A stretch of 20,997 nt of DNA from positions 1 to 20,997 of the forward strand of contig CAMPIM010000066.1 of assembly GCA_946886365.1 (NCBI GenBank), in the 5' to 3' direction. The notes beneath the pieces were generated by a model that was not told the DNA's origin, did not search any database, and saw only the letters and a list, made by a program, of their open reading frames with translations. A program made the position numbers and the translations under genes. Position 1 is the stretch's first letter. Every line of letters starts with the position of its first letter. Source of the DNA: an uncultured Novosphingobium sp. (GTDB lineage: Bacteria; Pseudomonadota; Alphaproteobacteria; Sphingomonadales; Sphingomonadaceae). Of the stretch, positions 14,271 through 20,459 are shown one piece after another.

Positions 14271-15992
14271 TCAAATCCCCATCAGCTGGCTGTCGGCGCT
14301 GTGGACGCCGAAGACGTCGCGCATCGCGTTGCAGATTTCGCCGTGCGTGGCATAGAGCTTTACCGCCTCGAGGCAGGGGGGGACCATGTTGGCGCCGGTG
14401 CGGGCGGCTTCGCGGACTTTCTTGAGGGCTGCGTCGACGGCGGGCTGGTCGCGGCGGGCGCGCAGATCGCGGACCTTGCGGATCTGCTCTTCCTCCATCG
14501 CATCGTCGAGGCGGAAGATTTCGATTTCGCGCTCCTCATCCTCGCGAGTGAGGTGGTTGACGCCGACCCATTTGCGGCGGCCCTCCTCTATATCCTTGTT
14601 GCGTTCATATTGTTCGCGGCCCAGCGCGCGCTGGATATAGCCGGTCTCGATGGCTTTCAGTGCACCGCCCATGGCGAAGATTTTGTCCATTTCGGCGAAG
14701 GCGGCGTCCTCCATCTGCTTGGTGAGGGTCTCGACATAATAGGAGCCCGCGAGGGGGTCGATGGTTTCGGCGACGCCGGTTTCATGGGCGACGATATGCT
14801 GGATCGCGGCGCCGACGCGGATGGCGTTTTCGGCTGGGAGCGCGTGGGCCTCGTCGTAGAGGGGGGTCGTCATCGCCTCCCCTGCCCCGCCGAGCGCGCA
14901 GGCGGTCGCCATGATGCCGAGCCGGGCGATATTGTTGAGCGGCTGTTGGAGCGTCAGCGCGATGGTTGTGGGCGAGGTCATCATGCGGATTTTGAGCGCT
15001 TCGGGCTTGGTCGCGCCGTAGCGTTCCTTCATCAGCCGCGCCCAGCATTTGCGAAAGGCGCGCAGCTTGCAGACGCCTTCGAAGAAATCCATGTCGACGT
15101 TGACGACGAAGTGATTGATGTAGGGCGCGACCATGTCGATATCGAGCCCGCGCTCCAGCACCGCGTCGATATGGGCGCAGGCGATGGCAAGCGAATAAGC
15201 GATCTCCTGCACCGGGTTCGCCTTGGCGGGCTGAAGCTGGGCGGAGATGATCGAGATCGGCGCCCAGTTGGGGTGGTTGCGGATGATATATTCGATGCAG
15301 TCGGTGGCGATCCGCAATCCATGCTCAGGCGGGTATATGTAGCGGCCGACGCAGGTATATTCGATCAGGATGCCATTGACGATGTGCAGCACGAAGTCCT
15401 GCGGATCGACGCCCTTCTTTTCCAGCGCGGCGATGATCATGGCCAGGTTGACCGGCTGCGGCGCGTTGCAGACGCTCATCAGATATTTGAGCTTGTCGAA
15501 CGGCAGATCGAAGGCTTTTTCGAGGTCTTCCAGGCTGTCGAGCGCCATGCCCGCGCGGCCGACTTCGCCCTCCACTACGGGATCGTCGCTGTCATAGCCG
15601 TTGGTGGTGGCAAGATCATATTCCAGGATCAGGCCGGAGAGGCCTTGGTCCAGCATGTAGCGGGCGCGCTTCGCCCAATCCTCGCCTTTGCCGAAGCCGG
15701 TGACCTGGGTCATCGTCCAGAAATCGGAGCGATGGCCGTTGGGGCGGGTCGAGCGGGTATAGGGATATTCGCCGGGGAAGCCGAGGTCGGCGCTATAGTC
15801 GAAGCCTACCGCGTCCAGATCGGCGGGCGTGTAGAGCGGCTTGATCGGCCACTTCAGCGCCTGGGTGACGAAGGGGTCGCGGCGTTCGGGGCGGTCGCCC
15901 ATGGCGGGGCCGCGCGTTTCTTGCTGCCAGCGGGCTTCCTCCTGGGCGATGGTGTCCGTTGCAGGCGTGATGGGTCCGGTCGGGCGGTTCAT
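14271..15992 (-). CDS. Large subunit of a divergent B12-dependent acyl-CoA mutase
   Basis: A 573-aa TIM-barrel subunit without its own B12 domain, like IcmA/HcmA. Preserved family features include YPYTRSTRP (77-84), NGYDSDDP (131-138), NGILIEY (206-212), IYPP (219-222), DEAHALP (380-386) and IDPLAGSYYVE (411-421). The active site is very different from known mutases. By ungapped alignment from memory to P. shermanii MutB (constant offset of 8), Tyr89 is Val97, Ala116 is Glu124, Gln197 is Val205, Arg207 is Val215, Tyr243 is Ala251 and catalytic His244 is Gln252. Loss of Arg207 excludes methylmalonyl-CoA. Glu124 sits where 2-hydroxyisobutyryl-CoA mutase has Asp117. The probable reaction is a carbon-skeleton rearrangement of some acyl-CoA, substrate unknown. 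GAGGAGAG precedes the ATG. It is the first gene of the mutase operon, divergent from an AraC-type regulator. Confidence 0.9.
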   Translation of the reverse strand: MNRPTGPITPATDTIAQEEARWQQETRGPAMGDRPERRDPFVTQALKWPIKPLYTPADLDAVGFDYSADLGFPGEYPYTRSTRPNGHRSDFWTMTQVTGFGKGEDWAKRARYMLDQGLSGLILEYDLATTNGYDSDDPVVEGEVGRAGMALDSLEDLEKAFDLPFDKLKYLMSVCNAPQPVNLAMIIAALEKKGVDPQDFVLHIVNGILIEYTCVGRYIYPPEHGLRIATDCIEYIIRNHPNWAPISIISAQLQPAKANPVQEIAYSLAIACAHIDAVLERGLDIDMVAPYINHFVVNVDMDFFEGVCKLRAFRKCWARLMKERYGATKPEALKIRMMTSPTTIALTLQQPLNNIARLGIMATACALGGAGEAMTTPLYDEAHALPAENAIRVGAAIQHIVAHETGVAETIDPLAGSYYVETLTKQMEDAAFAEMDKIFAMGGALKAIETGYIQRALGREQYERNKDIEEGRRKWVGVNHLTREDEEREIEIFRLDDAMEEEQIRKVRDLRARRDQPAVDAALKKVREAARTGANMVPPCLEAVKLYATHGEICNAMRDVFGVHSADSQLMGI

Positions 15993-16013
15993 GGCGGCAC
16001 TCTCCTCGAGCCT

Positions 16014-16043
16014 AAGCTATGCGGCGGCGGTCGCTGCGCTCAA
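16014..16043 (-). promoter_or_regulatory. Possible promoter of the mutase operon
   Basis: On the minus strand TTGAGC (complement of 16038-16043) and TAGCTT (complement of 16014-16019) are 18 bp apart, giving a start near 16007 and a short leader carrying the GAGGAGAG ribosome site. The match to consensus is weak, as expected for an activator-dependent promoter. Confidence 0.3.
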
Positions 16044-16058
16044 GGTGGAGCGGACTGG

Positions 16059-16100
16059 TCGCGCGTTATTGTCACATGATCTCGTAATTTTTCGCGCGTT
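16059..16100. promoter_or_regulatory. Direct repeats, candidate AraC-type operator
   Basis: TCGCGCGTT occurs at 16059-16067 and again in the same orientation at 16092-16100, exactly 33 bp apart (about three helical turns), with similar following bases (ATTGTCA and GTGATAA). The pair lies between the mutase operon and the divergent AraC-family gene, upstream of the possible mutase promoter. Paired direct half-sites spaced by whole turns are typical for AraC-type activators. Confidence 0.45.
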
Positions 16101-16116
16101 GTGATAAGTAGTGGTA

Positions 16117-16986
16117 ATGGATGCCATATCGATCCGGCAGGCACGGCAGAGCGCCAACATCGTGCGGCGATCGCTGATCATCGATGGCGCAGCTGTTGAA
16201 ATCTGCGCTTTTCCCGAAGTGCGGGAGGAGACGGTGCAGATGGTCGAGCCGCAGTCGGTGCTGATGCTCGGCCTGTCGCGGCTGCTAACCGGATCGGAGG
16301 GGCGCAAGGCGGGTGATCCGCGCCGTCCGTTCGCGCGCATGGGGGCGCTGGCGCTGCGTCCGGCTGGCGTGCCCATGGAGTTTCATGTGGCGCAAGGCGC
16401 GTTCGATACCATCCGTATCCGCTTTGATGACCAGCGGATCGCCCCGGCGCTGATGGGGATCATTTTCGACGATACAACACTCAGCGCCTGTTTCGACATG
16501 CATGCGCCGACAATCGAGGACGCGATGCTACGGTTGGCAGCCGAGGTTGAGAGTCCCGGCGAGGACAGCGCGGATGTGGGCGAGGCTCTGGTGCGGTTGA
16601 TCCTGCTCGACCTTCGGCGGTTCCTGGCCCAGTCGGCGGAGCGAGCGGGACGGCGGCGTGGCGGGCTGTCCGCGCGGGCGTTGCGGGTTGCACTGGCGAT
16701 GATCGACGCGCCCGGCCCTGCCCCGTCGATTGAGGCGATGGCGGAGCGCTGCGGGATCAGCCGGGATCATTTCATCCGCTGCTTTCATCATAGTACGGGG
16801 ATCAGCCCCGGCGCGGCGATCCGGCGGCGGCGGATCGATCGGGCGAAGGCGATGCTGACCGAGGATAAGGGGTCGATTGAGGAGATTGCGCGGGCGTTGG
16901 GCTATGCGGGGGCGCCGTCTTTTTGCGCTGCGTTCCGGCGGGAGACGGGGCGGCCGCCTGGTGCTTGGCGGGCGTTGATGCGGTAG
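16117..16986 (+). CDS. AraC-family transcriptional regulator (mutase-linked)
   Basis: A 289-aa regulator. The ATG at 16117 is used; a GTG at 16111 would add two residues and neither has a strong ribosome site. The C-terminal 100 residues form the double helix-turn-helix of the AraC/XylS family: SIEAMAERCGISRDHFIRCFHHSTG (first HTH, shown in parts as MAERCGISRDHF and FHHSTGISPG) and IEEIARALGYAGAPSFCAAFRRETGRPPG (second; key residues ALGY, SFCAAFRRETG). The N-terminal 180 residues are the likely sensor domain and contain no motif I recognise. It is divergent from the mutase operon, so it probably activates that operon and controls itself through the direct repeats at 16059-16100. The inducer is likely the pathway substrate (inference). 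Confidence 0.9.
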   Translation: MDAISIRQARQSANIVRRSLIIDGAAVEICAFPEVREETVQMVEPQSVLMLGLSRLLTGSEGRKAGDPRRPFARMGALALRPAGVPMEFHVAQGAFDTIRIRFDDQRIAPALMGIIFDDTTLSACFDMHAPTIEDAMLRLAAEVESPGEDSADVGEALVRLILLDLRRFLAQSAERAGRRRGGLSARALRVALAMIDAPGPAPSIEAMAERCGISRDHFIRCFHHSTGISPGAAIRRRRIDRAKAMLTEDKGSIEEIARALGYAGAPSFCAAFRRETGRPPGAWRALMR

Positions 16987-17014
16987 GTTCGAGAATAGAA
17001 ATCCGTTCGGGCTG

Positions 17015-17042
17015 TTTGAACGAGCCGCCTGTCTCGTTCAAA
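17015..17042 (+). terminator. Perfect 10-bp hairpin after the first AraC gene
   Basis: TTTGAACGAG (17015-17024) and CTCGTTCAAA (17033-17042) form a perfect 10-bp stem with an 8-nt loop, 28 nt after the stop of the first AraC-family gene. No T-tract follows, so termination would be weak. It shares TTGAAC/GTTCAA half-sites with the palindrome at 17134-17150 and may instead be an operator. Confidence 0.4.
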
Positions 17043-17093
17043 TGTCGAAGCCCCTTCACTTCCCCTCTGACGTGAAGCCTATGAAGAAGTAGA

Positions 17094-17120
17094 GCCCTTC
17101 GACAAGCTCAGGGCGAACGG
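17094..17120. repeat. Widespread 27-bp intergenic repeat
   Basis: The block from GCCCTTCGACAAG to CTCAGGGCGAACGG is a sequence I recall as widely dispersed in proteobacterial intergenic regions. Its outer bases GCCCT/AGGGC pair into a small hairpin. There is a single copy in this window. Confidence 0.55.
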
Positions 17121-17133
17121 AGGAGAAGTGGTC

Positions 17134-17150
17134 TTGAACGGATGGTTCAA
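17134..17150. promoter_or_regulatory. Palindrome, candidate operator of the second AraC gene
   Basis: TTGAAC-GGATG-GTTCAA is a perfect 6-bp interrupted palindrome centred 42 bp before the start codon of the AraC-family gene at 17184. The same half-sites form the stem at 17015-17042, about 11 helical turns upstream, so looping or autoregulation is possible. Confidence 0.35.
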
Positions 17151-17183
17151 ACCGAGAAAGAGACGTTCTAAGGACCAAGATCA

Positions 17184-18098
17184 ATGAGCGAGATCGACTT
17201 CACCGCCACGATCATCGAATCCTGCCCTGTGTCGGGCGGGCGATTCGAGCTGGTGGAATGGCACTGGCCCGACATCGTCAGCTTTGAGCGAACCGAGCAG
17301 CAATTGATGCTGGAAATGTCGCTCCCCCCGATGGCCGCCGATGCTTCAGCCTATTTCCCGGACATTGATCCCGAGCGCCGCTGCTTCATGGGGGCGCTGT
17401 TTGTCCGTCATCCGGGCGTCGCGATCGGCGGGCGATCGGAAGGCAGGCAGATCCGCGTGATCCGGTGCGTTTTCGATGAGCCGCATGGCGCGGTGATTAT
17501 CGGCTCGGGCGAACCTTCGCTGCCATTCCTGCAAGGGCTGCTCAATATCCGTAACGACGCGCTGCGCAGTCTGATGCGGCTGGCCCATCGGGAGTTGATC
17601 AATCCGCTGGATCGATCAGCCGAGGCGATGGAGGCGTTTTTCCAGTTGGTGCGGGTGGAACTGGGCCGGGTGTTCCAACAGGCCGCGAGTGCTGCGACAG
17701 CGAGCCGCCTTGCCCCATGGCAGTTCCGCCGTATTCGCGAGCGGATTGAGGCGGGTGCGCCCATGCCCGGCGTTGCCGAACTTGCGGCGCTGTGCGGGAT
17801 CAGTACCCGGCATCTGCATCGGCAGTTTCTGGCGCTGACCGGCAAGACCATTTCGGACTATATTGAAACCTATCGTATCGAGCAGTCGAAGCTGCTGCTG
17901 GCGCGTGGTGATGTGCCGATGAAGCAGGTCGCGGAGCAAGCCGGATTTTCGCACGGGAATAGCTTTGCGCGGGCGTTTCGGCGGGCGACGGGATTGTCGC
18001 CGCGCGAATATCGGCAGCGGTCGGGGGCTTTGTTGGATTGTGGGGCGCGGAGGGCTGATGCGCAGCCCTCCGCGCCCTTCCTCACCAGCGCAGTTTGA
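17184..18098 (+). CDS. AraC-family transcriptional regulator (P450-linked)
   Basis: A 304-aa regulator with an N-terminal sensor region of about 180 residues (no recognised motif) and a C-terminal AraC/XylS DNA-binding domain: VAELAALCGISTRHLHRQF (first HTH) and MKQVAEQAGFSHGNSFARAFRRATG (key residues AGFSHGNSFARAFRR, second HTH), ending at LSPREYRQR. About 28 further residues (SGALLDCG onward) extend past the usual family end and are encoded by a shared terminator hairpin. AAGGA before the ATG supports the start. It converges on the P450 gene and their 3' ends overlap by 17 bp. It is related in family to, but not a near copy of, the regulator at 16117. Control of the P450 unit is a reasonable guess. 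Confidence 0.9.
   Translation: MSEIDFTATIIESCPVSGGRFELVEWHWPDIVSFERTEQQLMLEMSLPPMAADASAYFPDIDPERRCFMGALFVRHPGVAIGGRSEGRQIRVIRCVFDEPHGAVIIGSGEPSLPFLQGLLNIRNDALRSLMRLAHRELINPLDRSAEAMEAFFQLVRVELGRVFQQAASAATASRLAPWQFRRIRERIEAGAPMPGVAELAALCGISTRHLHRQFLALTGKTISDYIETYRIEQSKLLLARGDVPMKQVAEQAGFSHGNSFARAFRRATGLSPREYRQRSGALLDCGARRADAQPSAPFLTSAV
18042..18078. terminator. 15-bp hairpin at the AraC/P450 3' overlap
   Basis: GGGCGCGGAGGGCTG (18043-18057) pairs perfectly with CAGCCCTCCGCGCCC (18063-18077) around a 5-nt loop. It lies 4 nt beyond the P450 stop on the minus strand and inside the last codons of the AraC gene on the plus strand. There is no T-tract on either strand. Its position suggests it ends or protects the P450 message. 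Confidence 0.6.
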
Positions 18099-19299
18099 GC
18101 GAGGTAAAGCCCATGACCGGGCCGCCGAAGACGGATTCGGCGTCCTGATCCGGGTCCAGTTCGAATTCGGGAATTTGCCGCAGCCATTCCTGTAGCGAGA
18201 TCATGATTTCCCGCTTGGCGAGGTGCGACCCGATGCAGCGGTGCGGCCCGAGGCCGAAGGTGACATGGTTATTGACCTTGCGATCGAGGTCGATGGTCTG
18301 CGGGTCGCTGAACGTGCGCGGGTCGCGATTGGCCACTGTGTTGGGCAGGACAACCCGATCGTTACGGCGGAACTGCACGCCCTTATACTCGCAATCATGG
18401 GTGACGCGGCGGTAAATGTTCGAGACCGCGTTGATCCGCATCAGTTCCTCGATCGCGAGGAGGAAGGCTGATGGATCATCCAGCCGGTCGCGGAATTTCT
18501 GCCGCGCGTCCGGTGATGTCGCGAGATAGCGCCAGACATAGGTCATGGTGTTGGTGACCGTGTCGAGCCCCGCGACGAAGAGCAGGAAGCCGCAATTGAT
18601 GATGTCTTCCCAAGGGAAAGGATTGCCGTCCGCGTCGCGCGATTGCACGACGGTAGAGGCTATGTCGCTGCCGGGATTGCGCTCTTTCTCGCGGAACAGT
18701 TCCTCCAGCACGTCATAGATTTCCAGCAGGTTCGCGGCGCGGATGTCCGGGTCAGTGCTGCGGAAGAACGTGTCGGAGATGCGCAGGAATTCCGGCAGGC
18801 GCTCTTCCGGCAGGCCGAATAGTTCGAGGAAAGTGCCGGTCGGGAATTTGGCGGCATAATCCTTGACGAAATCGCACCCGCCGTTCCCGGCGAAACCGGA
18901 GATGAGCCTTTCGGCGCGGCTTTGCAGGCCGTCGGTCATCCGGCGGACGGCGAGCGGCGTGAACATGGGGGCCAGCAACTTGCGGAACACGTCATGCTGT
19001 GGCGGATCGACGCCGTTGGGCTGAAGAACTGGATAGGGTTCCAGCGGGGGAATCTGCGCCTTGTGCGTCGAGAAAATCTCATGATTGCGATAGGCTTCGG
19101 CAATGTCGGCGTAGCGCAGGAATACCCAATGCCCGCCATTGCGCGGCGTGTAGAAGATGGGCGGCACACCTTTTTGGATAAGGCCGTGCCAAATCTGCAC
19201 CGGATCGGACACGTCGGCGGGCATGTCGAAGAAGTCGAAGTCGTGGATCAGGTCTTCAGGGACATGGGTTGGCGCGGCGGGGTAGAAGCTCACGGTCAT
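18082..19299 (-). CDS. CYP101-like cytochrome P450
   Basis: A 405-aa soluble bacterial P450 that would insert one oxygen atom from O2 into a hydrophobic substrate, using electrons from the ferredoxin encoded just upstream. Signatures: I-helix AGLDT (243-247, oxygen activation), ExxR at Glu285-Arg288, and the haem loop FGLGPHRCIG with ligand Cys355. Many positions resemble P450cam: NGGHWVFLR (54-62), DPPQHDVFR (98-106), GLPEERLP (162-169) and LAKREIMISLQEWL (360-373), so it falls near the CYP101 family. The start overlaps the ferredoxin stop by four bases (ATGA). The substrate cannot be told; terpenoids, norisoprenoids or aromatic compounds are typical of sphingomonad CYP101 relatives. Its 3' end overlaps the convergent AraC gene. 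Confidence 0.94.
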   Translation of the reverse strand: MTVSFYPAAPTHVPEDLIHDFDFFDMPADVSDPVQIWHGLIQKGVPPIFYTPRNGGHWVFLRYADIAEAYRNHEIFSTHKAQIPPLEPYPVLQPNGVDPPQHDVFRKLLAPMFTPLAVRRMTDGLQSRAERLISGFAGNGGCDFVKDYAAKFPTGTFLELFGLPEERLPEFLRISDTFFRSTDPDIRAANLLEIYDVLEELFREKERNPGSDIASTVVQSRDADGNPFPWEDIINCGFLLFVAGLDTVTNTMTYVWRYLATSPDARQKFRDRLDDPSAFLLAIEELMRINAVSNIYRRVTHDCEYKGVQFRRNDRVVLPNTVANRDPRTFSDPQTIDLDRKVNNHVTFGLGPHRCIGSHLAKREIMISLQEWLRQIPEFELDPDQDAESVFGGPVMGFTSLKLRW

Positions 19300-19502
19300 G
19301 CGGCCGATCCCTTCGCGATGCGCAGCGCGCCTTCGGGGCAGTTGCGCACGGCTAGCCGGACTTTTTCCTCAAGCTCCGGGGGAAATTCGGGTTGTTCTAT
19401 GACGACTTTACCCTCCACCGCGTCGGTGGAAAACACCTCCGGGCACAGGTCTTCGCATCGGGCGTGCCCCTGACATTGGGCAAGATTGGCAACCACTCTC
19501 AT
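19296..19502 (-). CDS. Small single-cluster ferredoxin, P450 redox partner
   Basis: A 68-aa ferredoxin. Cys10, Cys16 and Cys55 (NCPEGAL) match the three ligands of P450-partner [3Fe-4S] ferredoxins. The position of the second cysteine of a CxxCxxC motif is His13, and there is an additional Cys20 before Pro21 (CEDLCPEVF). AGGAGA precedes the ATG at 19502. The stop is coupled to the P450 start, which makes this the natural electron donor. It is notable because characterised CYP101 enzymes work with [2Fe-2S] ferredoxins. A ferredoxin reductase gene was not found in the window and must be supplied from elsewhere. Confidence 0.92.
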   Translation of the reverse strand: MRVVANLAQCQGHARCEDLCPEVFSTDAVEGKVVIEQPEFPPELEEKVRLAVRNCPEGALRIAKGSAA

Positions 19503-19631
19503 CGAGGCAGACTCTCCTGATCTTCGTTGCCGCCTTTTACCAAATCGGTGATCGGTGGCCTATTGCCGGGAAGGAGCAAAATGCGTCATCAGGAGCAGAT
19601 CAGGACATTGGTACTGACTTTGGGCTGCCGG
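19503..19631. other. Intergenic spacer before the ferredoxin gene
   Basis: 129 bp without a supported gene, between the isomerase-like gene and the ferredoxin gene, both on the minus strand. It contains the ferredoxin ribosome site. GATCGGTGGCC and ATCGGTGATCGGT give a short direct repeat of ATCGGT near 19544-19557. It may hold a separate promoter for ferredoxin-P450, but no convincing -35/-10 pair was seen. Confidence 0.35.
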
Positions 19632-20459
19632 TCAGAAGATGCCGAGCGCTTTCAGGCGGTCGAGCATCTGGGTTTCGCCGGTCGCGGTCGGGTCGGCGGG
19701 TTCGAACTCAAGTTCGATCATACCGTCATAGCCGCCAATGGCTTGGAGGATCGCGGGCCAGTCCAGTTCTCCGAGGCCTGGGTCGACGCGATTGGGCACG
19801 TCGGCGAACTGGATAAGGCCGGTCTCCTTGGCGCAGGAGGCGAAGGAGGAAGGCACGTCATGGCCCATCATCGCGACATGGCCGGTGTCGAACAGCAGGC
19901 GGACCGACGGCATGGCGACGGTGCGCACCATCTCCACCGCGTCCTCCAGCTGGTCGAGCAGGAGGCCGGGGATACGGCTGGCGGCGATGGGTTCGACGAG
20001 CAGCGTCAATCCGCTGCGTGCGGCCTGTTCGGCATGGCGCTTCAGATTTTCCGTCATGGCGTCGAGTTGCGCCTTGCGGGGGCGCTGGTTGTCGAGGCCA
20101 GCCACGCAGACGACGCTGCCGCCGTTGAAGCGAGTGGCGATCTCGATGCTGAGGTCCACGCTGCTGCGTAGATGTTCTAGGCCAGTTTCATCTTCGGCGC
20201 TCCAGACGGGCTGGTTCCAATATTTTAGGTCGCTGAAGCTGGAGAGGACAAGGCCGCGGCTCGCCATCCGGTCGGCCATCGCGACTTGTTCAGCCTCCGG
20301 CCGTAGCTTCAGGAACAGGTCCTGCACGCCGCGAAAGCCGTGGTCGGCTAGCGCGTCGATCTGGTCGAGAGAGTTGGTAGAGCGGGCGAGATGCGCGAGC
20401 ATCGGACGGTCGGGGGAGCTGAGGCCGAGATGGCCGCCGATGGGCCAGCGGCCGGTCAT
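19632..20459 (-). CDS. Hydroxypyruvate isomerase-like TIM-barrel protein
   Basis: A 275-aa protein of the xylose isomerase-like/AP endonuclease family 2. The start at 20459 is chosen for its ATGA overlap with the upstream hydrolase stop; a longer frame reads nonsense within that gene. Metal-site features of hydroxypyruvate-isomerase relatives are visible: LLVEPI (metal Glu), LLFDTGHVAMMG (Asp and His), QFADVPNRVDPGLGELDW, and IELEF with the last Glu following GYDG. The family interconverts small hydroxy-keto compounds or sugars through a metal-bound enediol. In a hydrophobic-compound cluster its role is not obvious; it may isomerise a hydroxy-ketone formed after epoxide opening (inference). 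Confidence 0.85.
   Translation of the reverse strand: MTGRWPIGGHLGLSSPDRPMLAHLARSTNSLDQIDALADHGFRGVQDLFLKLRPEAEQVAMADRMASRGLVLSSFSDLKYWNQPVWSAEDETGLEHLRSSVDLSIEIATRFNGGSVVCVAGLDNQRPRKAQLDAMTENLKRHAEQAARSGLTLLVEPIAASRIPGLLLDQLEDAVEMVRTVAMPSVRLLFDTGHVAMMGHDVPSSFASCAKETGLIQFADVPNRVDPGLGELDWPAILQAIGGYDGMIELEFEPADPTATGETQMLDRLKALGIF

Noticed and set aside
14271..15992. Assignment as ordinary methylmalonyl-CoA mutase
   Set aside because: The carboxylate-binding Arg207 and Tyr89 positions are valines, and the subunit lacks a fused B12 domain.
14256..16079. 607-codon plus-strand open frame opposite the mutase gene
   Set aside because: It is the complement of a high-GC gene; the mutase, B12-subunit motifs and operon spacing on the minus strand are decisive.
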